Assembly (NCBI RefSeq): GCF_020010925.1
Contig: NZ_JAGJBZ010000002.1
Location: forward strand, 2,294,001-2,358,000
Direction: 5' to 3'
Origin: Streptomyces griseiscabiei
Lineage (GTDB): Bacteria > Actinomycetota > Actinomycetes > Streptomycetales > Streptomycetaceae
Length of the DNA: 64,000 nt
Shown: in pieces, positions 1 to 8,881 of the stretch
Numbering within the stretch: position 1 is the stretch's first letter
Layout: each line of letters begins with the position of its first letter
Notes under the pieces: model-generated
Database searches by the model: none
Seen by the model: only the letters and a program-made list of their open reading frames with translations
Told to the model about the DNA's origin: nothing
Program-made: the position numbers and the translations under genes

Positions 1-399
1 CTCGTGGCCCCGGTCAGCGCCTCCCTCGGCACGCCCTACCGCGCCTCGGGCTCCTCCTGGTCGAAGGGCTACCACACGGGGGCCGATTTCCCGGTGGCGA
101 CCGGTACCTCCGTGAAGTCCGTGGCCGCCGGGGAGGTCGTCACCTCGGGCTGGGGCGGCTCCTTCGGCTACCAGGTGGTGATCCGCCACGCGGACGGCCG
201 CTACACGCAGTACGCGCATCTGTCGGCGATCTCCGTGAAGGCCGGCCAGAGCGTGAGCACGGGCCAGCGCATCGGCCGCTCCGGCTCCACCGGCAACAGC
301 TCGGGCCCGCATCTGCACTTCGAGGTGCGGACGGGGCCCGGCTTCGGCAGCGACATCGATCCGATCGCCTATCTGCGGGCGGGAGGGGTTCGGATCTGA
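1..399 (+). CDS. M23 (LytM-type) metallopeptidase, 3' part only
   Basis: The frame is open from the left window edge to TGA at 397-399, so the gene starts outside the window and the visible GTG at 4 is probably not its start. The roughly 132 residues form a complete M23/LytM peptidase domain: HTGADF supplies the first zinc His and Asp, and HLHFEV near the C-terminus supplies the HxH pair. The glycine-rich stretch GSTGNSSGPHLH is typical of the family. Such enzymes cut peptide cross-links of peptidoglycan outside the membrane, and Streptomyces members usually carry an N-terminal signal and coiled coil or LysM region, which would lie upstream. All visible catalytic residues are present. A terminator follows at 419-444. 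Confidence 0.9.
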   Translation, partial: LVAPVSASLGTPYRASGSSWSKGYHTGADFPVATGTSVKSVAAGEVVTSGWGGSFGYQVVIRHADGRYTQYAHLSAISVKAGQSVSTGQRIGRSGSTGNSSGPHLHFEVRTGPGFGSDIDPIAYLRAGGVRI

Positions 400-418
400 C
401 GTGGTGGCCTGACGTGGT

Positions 419-444
419 GCGGGAGGCCCGTCCGGGCCTCCCGC
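419..444. terminator. Bidirectional hairpin terminator between convergent genes
   Basis: Perfect 12-bp inverted repeat (arms 419-430 and 433-444) with almost no loop. It lies between the stop of the M23 peptidase and the stop of the convergent transporter gene, so it can serve both transcripts. No clear U tract follows, as is usual in Streptomyces. Confidence 0.75.
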
Positions 445-1614
445 TCAGGTTTTCACGCGGTCGCGATGCCGGTCGAGGAGTGCCCTGGGCACATACAGCT
501 CGCCGTGGAAGGGCCGCAGCAGCGGATCGGGCGGCGCGTCGTCGTCCGCGCCCGCCGCGCTCCTCCCCAGGAACGGAGCCGGTACGACCACCCGTTTGTC
601 GAGGCCGAGGTCGAGACCGAGGGGGATCGGGTCACCGATGCCCGGGGCGCCCACCGTCTGCCGGGGAAGCCCGGCGAGCAGCTCCTCCAGGGCCAGGGAC
701 TCCCGGTCCCGGCCGGTGACCGGAGCCATGGCGTCCGCGCCGGCCACATCGGCCCGCTCCGCCCCGGCCCGCTCCGCTTCGGCCTCGTCACCGAGGCGTT
801 CGGTCGTCAGCAGGATCAGACCGCCCGCGGCGACGACACCGCAGCCCAGCGCGAGCAGGGTGCCGGTCGTGCCGTAGCGGAAGGTCTCGCCGAACATCGT
901 GATGCCGACCGCGGCCGCCACCACCGGGTTGACCACGGTGAGCGTGGCGAGCGGGGCCGCGAGGCCGCCGCCCCGGTAGGCGGCCTGGGACAGCAGCAGA
1001 CCGGCCGTGGCGAAGACGCCGATGACCGCGAGGGTCGGCAGGTCGGAGAGGGTGACGCCGTCCGTCCAGTCGACGGCGACCGTCTTGGTGAAGACCGAGG
1101 ACATACCGAACGCGACACCGGAGGCGACCGCCAGCAGGATGCTGCGCACCGCCGGATGCCGGTGCGCCGCGCGCCCCGCCACCGTCAGCGCGGCCACCGC
1201 GCCCCCGCTGACCACGCCCACCAGCACCCGCTGGGCGGTGTCCAGCGACTGCGCGTCGGCCGTGCCGACCAGGGAGAGCAGACCCGCCAGCCCGACCGTC
1301 GCCATGATCGCGCCCCGCCAGGCCGTCGAGCCCGCCCTGCGGCCGACGAACAGCGCCGCCATGGGCAGCGCGAAGACGATGGTCAGCGCGCCCAGCGGCT
1401 GCACCAGGCTCAGCGGGCCGTAGGCCAGGGCCACCACGTGCAGCAGCCCGCCGAGGCCGTTCAGCCCGACGGCGGCCCACCAGACCGGCCGGCGCAGCGG
1501 CGCGTAGGACTGGCCGGGGGAGGACACCGCGACACGCTCCTGGACGATCGCCCCGCCCGCGTACGCCACGGCGGAGACGAACGACAGCAGCACGGACAAC
1601 GCGAGGGCACTCAT
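445..1614 (-). CDS. DMT (EamA-like) family membrane transporter
   Basis: About 389 residues. The first ~290 hold eight to ten hydrophobic helices, beginning MSALALSVLLSFVSAVAYA, with the two-fold helix pattern of DMT/EamA permeases. The last ~100 residues are hydrophilic and rich in charged residues, probably a cytoplasmic tail. ATG at 1614 was chosen because GAGGAG precedes it at good distance and the hydrophobic segment starts at once; an extra 37 upstream residues in the same frame look non-coding. The substrate cannot be read from the sequence; actinobacterial relatives are annotated only as DMT transporters. The gene is divergent from the FhuF-like gene at 1843, across a 228-bp gap where I see no certain promoter. 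Confidence 0.8.
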   Translation of the reverse strand: MSALALSVLLSFVSAVAYAGGAIVQERVAVSSPGQSYAPLRRPVWWAAVGLNGLGGLLHVVALAYGPLSLVQPLGALTIVFALPMAALFVGRRAGSTAWRGAIMATVGLAGLLSLVGTADAQSLDTAQRVLVGVVSGGAVAALTVAGRAAHRHPAVRSILLAVASGVAFGMSSVFTKTVAVDWTDGVTLSDLPTLAVIGVFATAGLLLSQAAYRGGGLAAPLATLTVVNPVVAAAVGITMFGETFRYGTTGTLLALGCGVVAAGGLILLTTERLGDEAEAERAGAERADVAGADAMAPVTGRDRESLALEELLAGLPRQTVGAPGIGDPIPLGLDLGLDKRVVVPAPFLGRSAAGADDDAPPDPLLRPFHGELYVPRALLDRHRDRVKT

Positions 1615-1842
1615 CTGCGGCTCCTCGGCGCAGCGCGGGGGCTCCCGGCCCGGCGCGGTGAACGCTCGGCTTTCATGGTGACCACGATGCCTCGCCGAAG
1701 CGCTCACGTCGTCGTACCTGAGCACTCAATACGTCCTACTGCCGTTGGAGTACGACCCGTCCCGCGTCATACCCAAGAGGGGCGACACAGGGTGTACACC
1801 GCCAGGTGAACGCGCCCGCGGACCCTGGTACTACTCGTCCTC

Positions 1843-2583
1843 GTGGAACACGACCCCGGCCTCACCGCGCTCTCGGCCCTCGGCGGTTTCTTCGTACTAC
1901 GCACGGGAGAACCGCCGCACGGCACACCGCCCACGCTCGCGGAGGCCTATGCGGCACCGGGTGCCGAAGTGGAAGAGGAGGTTTACGCGAATCCCGTAAT
2001 TTTCCGTGTCCACAAGGTCGCCCGGAGTGTGCGGGCTCCGGAACCGCGGGTGGCCGCCTCCATCGCCCACCTCGGCCTCGCCGCCCGCCTGTGGTCCGTG
2101 GCCCTCGGCGCGGCGGCCCTGTACGGCCGTGTCCCGGACCTCGACCCCCGCCTGCTGCGCTGGGACGCGGACGCGAGCGCCCCGGACGACCTGTGGCTCA
2201 CCGAGGTGCGGAGCCTGCCCGCCGAGCGGATCGGCGAGGTCGTACGGGACGGCCACCTGCTGCCGCTGGCGGCGGCGCTGCGCGCTCGACTGCCCGTCTC
2301 CGAGCGGCTGCTGTGGGGGAACGCGGCCTCCGCGCTGATGGGCGCCGTGCGCCAGATCGACCGCTGGGCCGCCGCCAACGGCCGTGGCGAGGCGGCGAGT
2401 CGGGCCCGTGCGCTCGCCGCCGACCTGTTCGCGCACCCGTCCCTGACGGGCACGCTCGACCCGGTGACACACCGCCGCCGCAGCTGCTGCCTCTACTACC
2501 GGCTGCCCGGCGGCGGGCTGTGCGGCGACTGCTGCTTCGACCGGCCGCCCGGCGCACGCCCCCGCCGCGCCCCCCGCTCCTGA
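1843..2583 (+). CDS. FhuF-like (2Fe-2S)-binding protein
   Basis: 246 residues from GTG at 1843. The C-terminus carries Cys215-Cys216-x10-Cys227-x2-Cys230, the unusual cysteine spacing of the ferric-siderophore reductase FhuF, which binds a 2Fe-2S cluster. The N-terminal 200 residues are alpha-helical and rich in Ala and Leu, like the FhuF fold. In known cases such proteins reduce Fe(III) held by hydroxamate siderophores in the cytoplasm, so that iron is released. No siderophore synthesis or uptake gene lies in the window, so this copy is an orphan and its partner is unknown. No Fur/DmdR-type box was confidently seen upstream. The cluster-binding call is firm; the substrate is inference. Confidence 0.8.
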   Translation: MEHDPGLTALSALGGFFVLRTGEPPHGTPPTLAEAYAAPGAEVEEEVYANPVIFRVHKVARSVRAPEPRVAASIAHLGLAARLWSVALGAAALYGRVPDLDPRLLRWDADASAPDDLWLTEVRSLPAERIGEVVRDGHLLPLAAALRARLPVSERLLWGNAASALMGAVRQIDRWAAANGRGEAASRARALAADLFAHPSLTGTLDPVTHRRRSCCLYYRLPGGGLCGDCCFDRPPGARPRRAPRS

Positions 2584-2678
2584 CATCGGGCGTGCGCCCG
2601 CGCGCACATCGTGGTCTTCCGCAACCGACCCTTCTGGGTGACCATGTGGGAACCAGCCGCTGAGACAGGGGGTTCCGG

Positions 2679-3839
2679 GTGCGAGTCGGCCTGCTGACCC
2701 GGGAGTATCCGCCCGACGTCTACGGTGGCGCGGGTGTCCATGTCGAGTTCCTCGCCCACGAGTTGCGGTCCCTGATCGACCTGGACGTGCACTGCTGGGG
2801 CGAGGGGGCGAGCGGCGGCGTCGTGCGCCACCGGCCCTGGTCCGCGCTCGACGGCGCCAACGACGCGCTGCGCACCTTCTCCGTGGACCTCGCCATCGCC
2901 GCCGGTCTCGAAGGCCGTGAACTGGTCCACTCGCACACCTGGTACGCCAATCTCGCCGGCCACTTCGGCAAGCTGCTGCACGGCATCCCCCATGTGGTGA
3001 CCGCCCACTCGCTGGAGCCGCTGCGTCCCTGGAAGGCCGAGCAACTGGGCGGCGGGTACGCCCTGTCCAGCTGGGCCGAGCGCACCGCCGTCGAGTCCGC
3101 CGACGCGGTGATCGCCGTCTCCGGCGCCATGCGCGACGACATCCTCGGCTGCTACCCCGCGCTCGACCCGGCGCGGCTCCACGTCGTGCACAACGGCATC
3201 GACACCTCCCTCTACCGCCCGGACCACGGCACGGACGTCCTCGACCGGATCGGCGTCGACCCCGGCCGCCCGTACGTCCTGTTCGTCGGGCGGATCACCC
3301 GGCAGAAGGGCGTGCCCCATCTGCTGCGCGCCGTCCGGGACATCGACCCGGGCGTGCAGGTCGTGCTGTGCGCCGGCGCACCGGACACCCCGGAGATCGA
3401 CCAGGAGTTCCGTGACCTCTTCGCGGAGCTGGGCCGCGCACGCGAGGGCCTGTTCTGGATCCCGCAGATGCTGCCGCGCCCGGACGTCATCCAGCTCCTC
3501 ACGCACGCCGCCGTCTTCGTCTGCCCGTCGGTGTACGAGCCGCTCGGCATCGTCAACCTGGAGGCGATGGCCTGCGGTACGGCGGTGGTGGCCTCGCGGG
3601 TCGGCGGCATACCGGAGGTCGTGGAGGACGGTGTCACGGGCCTGCTGGTGCCGACCGAGGACGACGCGGAGGGCTTCGAGGGCCGGCTGGCCCGCGCCCT
3701 GGACTCGGTGCTCGCCGACCCGGCGACCGCCGCCCGCATGGGCGCGGCCGGGCGGGAGCGGGCGGTGCGCGAGTTCGGCTGGGACGCGGTCGCCCGTCGG
3801 ACGGTGCGGCTTTACGAGGAAGTCCTCAAACCGGGGTAG
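2679..3839 (+). CDS. glgA: Glycogen synthase / alpha-maltose-1-phosphate synthase (GT4-type GlgA)
   Basis: 386 residues from GTG at 2679. It is a GT-B glycosyltransferase: the N-terminus reads MRVGLLTREYPPDVYGGAGVH (ADP-glucose binding loop), GRITRQKG lies at the start of the second domain, and EPLGIVNLE matches the E-x7-E motif. Length and sequence fit the short actinobacterial GlgA. The mycobacterial relative, now also called GlgM, joins ADP-glucose to glucose 1-phosphate to make maltose 1-phosphate for alpha-glucan assembly, so the product here may be that sugar phosphate and not glycogen itself. glgC, which makes ADP-glucose, follows 56 bp downstream on the same strand; the pair probably forms one operon. 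Confidence 0.9.
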   Translation: MRVGLLTREYPPDVYGGAGVHVEFLAHELRSLIDLDVHCWGEGASGGVVRHRPWSALDGANDALRTFSVDLAIAAGLEGRELVHSHTWYANLAGHFGKLLHGIPHVVTAHSLEPLRPWKAEQLGGGYALSSWAERTAVESADAVIAVSGAMRDDILGCYPALDPARLHVVHNGIDTSLYRPDHGTDVLDRIGVDPGRPYVLFVGRITRQKGVPHLLRAVRDIDPGVQVVLCAGAPDTPEIDQEFRDLFAELGRAREGLFWIPQMLPRPDVIQLLTHAAVFVCPSVYEPLGIVNLEAMACGTAVVASRVGGIPEVVEDGVTGLLVPTEDDAEGFEGRLARALDSVLADPATAARMGAAGRERAVREFGWDAVARRTVRLYEEVLKPG

Positions 3840-3895
3840 TCAAGGGGCAGGCAAAGAGCAGGGTTCGGCACGAGCGGGTGTAGAGGGGCGGCGGC

Positions 3896-5116
3896 ATGCG
3901 GCGCGGTGGACCTTCGGTGCTGGGAATCGTACTGGCGGGCGGTGAGGGCAAGAGACTGATGCCTCTGACCGCCGACCGTGCGAAACCAGCGGTGACTTTC
4001 GGCGGCACGTACCGCCTGGTGGATTTCGTTCTCTCCAACCTCGTCAACGCGGACATCCTCCGCATCTGCGTGCTCACGCAGTACAAGTCGCACTCGCTGG
4101 ACCGGCACATCACCACGACCTGGCGGATGTCGAGCCTGCTGGGCAACTACGTCACCCCGGTCCCGGCCCAGCAGCGACTGGGCCCGCGCTGGTACCTGGG
4201 CAGCGCCGACGCGCTCCTGCAGTCCCTGAACCTGGTGCACGACGAACGGCCGGAGTACGTGGCGGTGTTCGGCGCGGACCATGTCTACCGCATGGACCCC
4301 CGCCAGATGCTGGCGCAGCACATCGAGGGCGGCGCGGGGGTGACGGTGGCCGGGATCCGGGTGCCGCGCACGGAGTCGTCGTCGTTCGGGGTGATCACGC
4401 CCGGCTCCGACGGCCGGGCCGTGGAACGCTTCCTGGAGAAGCCGGCCGACCCGCCGGGCCTGGCCGATGACCCCGAATGCGTGTTCGCCTCGATGGGCAA
4501 CTACATCTTCACCACCAAGGCCCTGGTGGAGGCGCTCCAGCGGGACGCGGAGGACGAGGACTCCGTGCACGACATGGGCGGCTCGATCCTGCCCCAGCTC
4601 ACCGACCGGGGCGAGGCCCAGCTGTACGACTTCAGCGCCAACCACGTGCCCGGTGAGACCACCCGCGACCAGGGCTACTGGCGGGACGTCGGCACGCTCG
4701 ACGCGTACTACGACGCCCATATGGACCTCATCGCCGAGCGCCCCGCCTTCAACCTCTTCAACCGCAGCTGGCCCATCTACACCAGTTCCGGCCAGCTCTC
4801 CCCGGCCCGGTTCAACGCGGGCGGCATGGCCAGCGAGTCGATCATCAGCGCGGGCTGCCTGATCCGCGGCCAGGTGACACGGTCCGTCCTCTCGCCGGGG
4901 GTGGTCGTGGACCCGGGCGCCGTCGTCCAGGGCTCGGTCCTGCACGACAACGTCCACATCGGACGGGGTGCGGTCGTCCGGGGCGCCGTGATCGACAAGA
5001 ACGTCCAGGTGCCCCCCGGCGCCACCATCGGGGTCAACCCGGAGAGGGACGCCGAGCTGTACACCGTCTCCCGTGACGGGGTGATCGCGTTGGGCAAGGG
5101 TCAGCAGGTGCCGTAG
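3896..5116 (+). CDS. glgC: Glucose-1-phosphate adenylyltransferase (ADP-glucose pyrophosphorylase)
   Basis: 406 residues from ATG at 3896. It makes ADP-glucose from ATP and glucose 1-phosphate, the committed step of bacterial glycogen synthesis. Visible motifs are [11 protein letters not shown] (nucleotide loop), [18 protein letters not shown] (catalytic Asp) and FLEKP (glucose-1-phosphate Lys), followed by a C-terminal left-handed beta-helix of hexapeptide type (about residues 300-390, with [20 protein letters not shown]). Full length for the family, with no break. It follows glgA by 56 bp and ends before a strong hairpin, so it closes the transcription unit. The enzyme is normally allosterically regulated by glycolytic intermediates; nothing here argues otherwise. 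Confidence 0.95.
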   Translation: MRRGGPSVLGIVLAGGEGKRLMPLTADRAKPAVTFGGTYRLVDFVLSNLVNADILRICVLTQYKSHSLDRHITTTWRMSSLLGNYVTPVPAQQRLGPRWYLGSADALLQSLNLVHDERPEYVAVFGADHVYRMDPRQMLAQHIEGGAGVTVAGIRVPRTESSSFGVITPGSDGRAVERFLEKPADPPGLADDPECVFASMGNYIFTTKALVEALQRDAEDEDSVHDMGGSILPQLTDRGEAQLYDFSANHVPGETTRDQGYWRDVGTLDAYYDAHMDLIAERPAFNLFNRSWPIYTSSGQLSPARFNAGGMASESIISAGCLIRGQVTRSVLSPGVVVDPGAVVQGSVLHDNVHIGRGAVVRGAVIDKNVQVPPGATIGVNPERDAELYTVSRDGVIALGKGQQVP

Positions 5117-5166
5117 GCCTGGGGATAGCCCTTCAGGGTGACCGCTGTGCACACAGATGTCCCATG

Positions 5167-5194
5167 AGTCCCGCCTCCATCAGGTGGCGGGACT
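5167..5194 (+). terminator. Rho-independent-like terminator after glgC
   Basis: Perfect 9-bp stem (5167-5175 and 5186-5194) with a 10-nt loop, 50 bp after the glgC stop and followed by a T-rich stretch (taatctgttgtt). It separates the glg genes from the next gene. Confidence 0.8.
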
Positions 5195-5293
5195 TAATCT
5201 GTTGTTAACTGTGCGTAGCTTGATCGTACTTGACCGTAATCGGCCAATGACGATTGACTGCTGACTCACCCGTCGTCGACGCGAGGCAAGCCC

Positions 5294-6640
5294 TTGACTT
5301 CTGACCTGCTCGCCCCACTCGACCTGGCGTTCTGGAACATCGAGTCCGCCGAACACCCCATGCACCTGGCCGCCCTGGGCGTCTTCCCGGCGAACTCGCC
5401 CACCGCGGGTGCCCACGCCGCCGAGCTGCTCGCCACCCGGGCCGCCGCCGTGCCCGGGCTGCGGATGCGGATCCGGGACGTCTGGGTCCCCGACGTCCGG
5501 CTGCCGCTCGCGTTCGGCGGCGCGACCCGTGAGCCCGTCGCCGACTTCGAGCCCTTCGACCACGTGCGGCTGCACGCGCCGACCACCGACTTCCACGAGG
5601 CGGCCGGGCGGCTGATGGAACGCCCGCTGGAGCGCGGCCGGCCGCCGTGGGAGGCGCATGTGCTGCCGGCGGTGGACGGCACCTCGTTCGCCGTGCTGTT
5701 CAAGTTCCACCACGCGCTGGCCGACGGACTGCGGGCGCTGACGCTCGCCGCCGCCGTGATGGACCCCATCGACATGCCCGCCCCCCGGCCGCGCCGCGCC
5801 GAGCCGCCGCGCGGCCTGATCGGCGAGGTGCGCAAGCTTCCCGACCTTGTCCGGGGGACCCTCTCCGACCTGGGGCGCGCCCTCGACATCGGCGCGTCCG
5901 TCGCCCGCACCACGCTCGACGCGACCCTCGGCGCCCGGTCCTCCGCCGCGCTCACCTCCGAGGCCAGCGGGACCCGCCGTACGGCCGGGGTCCTCGTGGA
6001 CCTCGACGATGTGCACCGGATCCGCAAGACCGTAGGCGGCACCGTCAACGACGTCCTCATCGCGGTGGTGGCGGGCGCGCTGCGGCGGTGGCTGGACGAG
6101 CGCGGGGACGGCAGCGAGGGGGTCGCGCCCCGGGCGCTGATCCCGGTCTCCAAGCGCCGGCCGCGCACGGCGCATCCGCAGGGCAACCGGCTCTCCGGAT
6201 ATCTGATGAAACTGCCGGTGGACGATCCGGATCCGCTGCGGCGGCTGCGTACGGTCCGCGCGGCGATGGACCGGAACAAGGACGCCGGGCCGAACCGGGG
6301 GGCCGGGGCGGTCGCCCTTCTCGCCGACCATGTGCTGCCGCTCGGCCACCGCCTCGGGGGGCCACTGGTGAGCCAGGCCGCCCGCCTCTGGTTCGACATC
6401 CTCGTCACCAGCGTGCCGCTGCCGAGCCTCGGTCTTCGCCTCGGGGGCTGCCCGCTGTCCGAGATCTACCCCCTCGCCCCGCTCGCCCACGGGCAGTCCC
6501 TCGCCGTCGCCGTCTCCACGTACCGGGGGAGCGTCCACTACGGCCTCGTCGCCGACGCGGAGGCCGTCCCGGACCTGGAGCGGCTGTCCCGTGCGGTCAC
6601 CCGGGAGGTGGAGGAGCTTCTGGCGGCGTGTGAGGTGTGA
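5294..6640 (+). CDS. Wax ester synthase / diacylglycerol acyltransferase (WS/DGAT) family protein
   Basis: 448 residues from TTG at 5294, with GAGG about 8 nt upstream. The catalytic HHxxxDG motif is present as HHALADG at residues 139-145, and the N-terminus (LLAPLDLAFWNIESAEHPMH) matches the start of bacterial WS/DGAT proteins. The family moves acyl groups from acyl-CoA onto diacylglycerol or fatty alcohols, and makes triacylglycerol stores in Streptomyces; some members act on other acceptors. Length is normal. It is followed by a long inverted repeat and not by a lipid gene, so the context does not reveal the substrate. TTG is the only start with a ribosome site in the right place. Confidence 0.85.
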   Translation: MTSDLLAPLDLAFWNIESAEHPMHLAALGVFPANSPTAGAHAAELLATRAAAVPGLRMRIRDVWVPDVRLPLAFGGATREPVADFEPFDHVRLHAPTTDFHEAAGRLMERPLERGRPPWEAHVLPAVDGTSFAVLFKFHHALADGLRALTLAAAVMDPIDMPAPRPRRAEPPRGLIGEVRKLPDLVRGTLSDLGRALDIGASVARTTLDATLGARSSAALTSEASGTRRTAGVLVDLDDVHRIRKTVGGTVNDVLIAVVAGALRRWLDERGDGSEGVAPRALIPVSKRRPRTAHPQGNRLSGYLMKLPVDDPDPLRRLRTVRAAMDRNKDAGPNRGAGAVALLADHVLPLGHRLGGPLVSQAARLWFDILVTSVPLPSLGLRLGGCPLSEIYPLAPLAHGQSLAVAVSTYRGSVHYGLVADAEAVPDLERLSRAVTREVEELLAACEV

Positions 6641-6660
6641 CACGTAGGGGGTGCGTCGTC

Positions 6661-6806
6661 GGGTGCGGGTCCGGTAGGGCTTCTCGCGCAGTTCCCCGCG
6701 CCCCTGAAAGATGCCTGCGGCCCTTTCGGGGAAAAGCACGGGGCGCAGCCCCTGCTTTTCAGGGGCGCGGGGAACTGCGCGACCAGCCCCCACCGGACCC
6801 GCACCC
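6661..6806. repeat. Dispersed inverted repeat, complete copy A
   Basis: About 146 bp. The outer arms are imperfect (gggtgcgggtccggt against the complement of the last 15 bases). The inner arms, 6685-6705 and 6761-6781, are 21-bp perfect complements containing GCGCAGTTCCCCGCGCCCC. A third nested hairpin (gaaaagca ... tgcttttc around GGGGCGCAGCCCC) occupies the centre. It lies between two genes on the same strand and may act as a terminator or as a mobile palindromic unit. Six further full or partial copies occur in the window. Confidence 0.85.
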
Positions 6807-6902
6807 GAAGTTTGGTCACCACACCCTCCGCTCCGTACAATTCCCCGTTCGACAGCGGACGCGTCCCGGCGTGCCGCACGTGATCAGGGAAACGGCAGCG
6901 CG

Positions 6903-8405
6903 ATGACGGTGACAGAGGACGGCCCGGCGACCACGGACGAGGTCGTGTACGGCCCGGGGATCGACCCGGAGCGGCTCGCCGTGTGCCTCAGCGTGCTGGA
7001 CGAGCTGGACAAGCTGGAGGTCGACCACCCGGACGCCATCGCCGTGCGCCGCGCGACCGCCGGCGTCTACCGCACGGTCAAGCAGCGCCGCCGCCAGGAA
7101 CGCCGCGCCGCCAAGACCGCCCACGACAAGGCGGTCACCGAGTCCACCGCCACCGGCTCCGCCCAGCGCATCGACGACGAGACCGAGGGCATCCTGCCGT
7201 CGTCCGTCACCGCGGAGGGCAAGATCGCGGGGATACTCCAGCGCCCCCGCTCCTGCTACACCTGCAAGACCCGGTACGTCGAGGTCGACTACTTCTACCA
7301 CCAGCTCTGCGCCGACTGCGCCCGCCTGAACCGCGGCAAGCGCGACGCCCGCGCCGACCTCACCGGCAAGCGCGCCCTGCTCACCGGCGGCCGCGCCAAG
7401 ATCGGCATGTACATCGCCCTGCGGCTGCTGCGCGACGGCGCGCACACCACGATCACCACCCGCTTCCCCAAGGACGCCATCCGCCGCTTCAAGGCGATGG
7501 ACGACTCCGCGGACTGGATGCACCGCCTGGAGGTCGTCGGCATCGACCTGCGCGACCCCGCCCAGGCCGTCTCCCTCGCCGACCAGGTCGCCGAGGCGGG
7601 CCCCCTCGACATCCTCATCAACAACGCGACCCAGACCGTCCGCCGGCTGCCCTCCGCCTACGCCGCCCTGGTCGACGGCGAGAGCGCCCCGCTGCCCGCC
7701 GGGGAGCTGCCCCCGTACCACGTCATCGGCGCCTTCAACTCCGGCGCGGTGGACGGCCTGACCGGCAGCGCCGCGCTGCCCGTCGGCACCAGCGGCCTCG
7801 ACGCGCAGCGGGTCGCCGACCTCGCCCTGGTCGCGGGCAACGCCAGCGTCGCCCGGCACCTCGACGGCACCGCCATCGACGCGGGCGGTCTCGTCCCCGA
7901 CGTCGTCGACACCAACACCTGGGTGCAGACCATCGAGCAGATCTCCCCGGTGGAGCTGCTGGAGACCCAGCTCTGCAACTACACCGCCCCCTTCATCCTG
8001 ATCAGCAAGCTCCGCCCGGCCATGGCCGACGCCGCCCGCAAGGCGGCCAGCGGACGGGCGTACGTCGTGAACGTCTCCGCGATGGAGGGTGTCTTCGGCC
8101 GTGGCTACAAGGGCGCGGGCCACCCGAACACCAACGCCGCCAAGGCCGCGATGAACATGGTCACGCGGACCAGCGCCCAGGAGATGTTCCAGAGCGACGG
8201 CATCCTGATGACCTCCGTCGACACCGGCTGGATCACCGACGAGCGCCCCCACTTCGACAAGCTCCGCCTCGCCGACGAGGGCTTCCACGCCCCGCTCGAC
8301 CTCGTCGACGGCGCGGCCCGCGTCTACGACCCGGTCGTCCTCGGCGAGCAGGGCGAGGACGTGTACGGCGTCTTCCTGAAGGACTACGCGCCCGGCAAGT
8401 GGTGA
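6903..8405 (+). CDS. Atypical SDR-family protein with an N-terminal zinc-knuckle region
   Basis: 500 residues from ATG at 6903. Residues 1-115 are helical and charged with no family I recognise. Cys118-x2-Cys121 and Cys136-x2-Cys139 then form a likely zinc ribbon or knuckle. Residues 155-500 are a Rossmann short-chain dehydrogenase domain with TGGRAKIG (161-168) as nucleotide loop, DILINNATQ as the NNAG-like strand and VVNVSAMEG supplying the Ser. The usual Tyr of YxxxK is not there: the aligned stretch reads TNAAK. That makes normal reductase chemistry doubtful. The SDR part also carries a long insertion between about residues 255 and 350. The gene ends inside the 3' end of the convergent HD gene (22-bp overlap). 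Function unknown. Confidence 0.75.
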   Translation: MTVTEDGPATTDEVVYGPGIDPERLAVCLSVLDELDKLEVDHPDAIAVRRATAGVYRTVKQRRRQERRAAKTAHDKAVTESTATGSAQRIDDETEGILPSSVTAEGKIAGILQRPRSCYTCKTRYVEVDYFYHQLCADCARLNRGKRDARADLTGKRALLTGGRAKIGMYIALRLLRDGAHTTITTRFPKDAIRRFKAMDDSADWMHRLEVVGIDLRDPAQAVSLADQVAEAGPLDILINNATQTVRRLPSAYAALVDGESAPLPAGELPPYHVIGAFNSGAVDGLTGSAALPVGTSGLDAQRVADLALVAGNASVARHLDGTAIDAGGLVPDVVDTNTWVQTIEQISPVELLETQLCNYTAPFILISKLRPAMADAARKAASGRAYVVNVSAMEGVFGRGYKGAGHPNTNAAKAAMNMVTRTSAQEMFQSDGILMTSVDTGWITDERPHFDKLRLADEGFHAPLDLVDGAARVYDPVVLGEQGEDVYGVFLKDYAPGKW

Positions 8406-8881
8406 GTGGACCGGGCCCGGTCCGACACCAACTCCAGTACCGTCCGCCAGTCCTCCAGGACCCCGGCGTCCACGCCGGGCGTCCAGCCGGCCTCTGCCGC
8501 GTGCCGTAGCGCGAGTACGTCCTCGACGAGCCCGGCGTCCGCCCAGCCGCCCGCGTGCATCCGCACGAGGTCGTCCGCGCCGAGCGTGTGCAGGCGTACG
8601 AGCCGGGCGACCCGCTCGCCGAGCAGGGGCCGTACGGTGTCGGCCGCCAGGTCGGCGTGGCCGGTGTCGTCACCCGGACGGAGCAGCCGGCCCAGGGCGT
8701 GCACCAGACCGGCCACCTGGAGTTCCTTGTCGGCCGGCCGCCCTCGGCGCAGCAGCGCGGCGGTCTGCAACGCGTGTTCGCGGGAATCCACCGGAGCGCC
8801 CCGGCGGCGGTCCGGCGCCGTGCCGCCGTCCCGGCAGGCGTGCAGCAGATCCATCAGCTCGTCGACGCTGCGCAGTTCCAT
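8384..8881 (-). CDS. HD-domain-like protein with a degenerate HD motif
   Basis: 165 residues from ATG at 8881, preceded by GGGAGGA. The pattern REHALQTA (His36) followed by GLVHALG (His61) matches HD-fold proteins of the kind related to PhnZ and inositol oxygenase, where the second motif normally reads HD. Here the metal-binding Asp is Ala62, so metal binding may be lost or shared with other residues such as His98. Family members are phosphohydrolases or mixed-valence di-iron oxygenases acting in the cytoplasm. The gene is convergent with the zinc-knuckle SDR and shares 22 bp with its 3' end. No operon partner is visible. I give the fold moderate confidence and offer no substrate. Confidence 0.6.
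   Translation of the reverse strand: MELRSVDELMDLLHACRDGGTAPDRRRGAPVDSREHALQTAALLRRGRPADKELQVAGLVHALGRLLRPGDDTGHADLAADTVRPLLGERVARLVRLHTLGADDLVRMHAGGWADAGLVEDVLALRHAAEAGWTPGVDAGVLEDWRTVLELVSDRARSTHHLPGA

Noticed and set aside
1843..2583. A siderophore locus around the FhuF-like gene
   Set aside because: Neighbours are a DMT transporter and glycogen genes; no siderophore synthesis or uptake gene is present.
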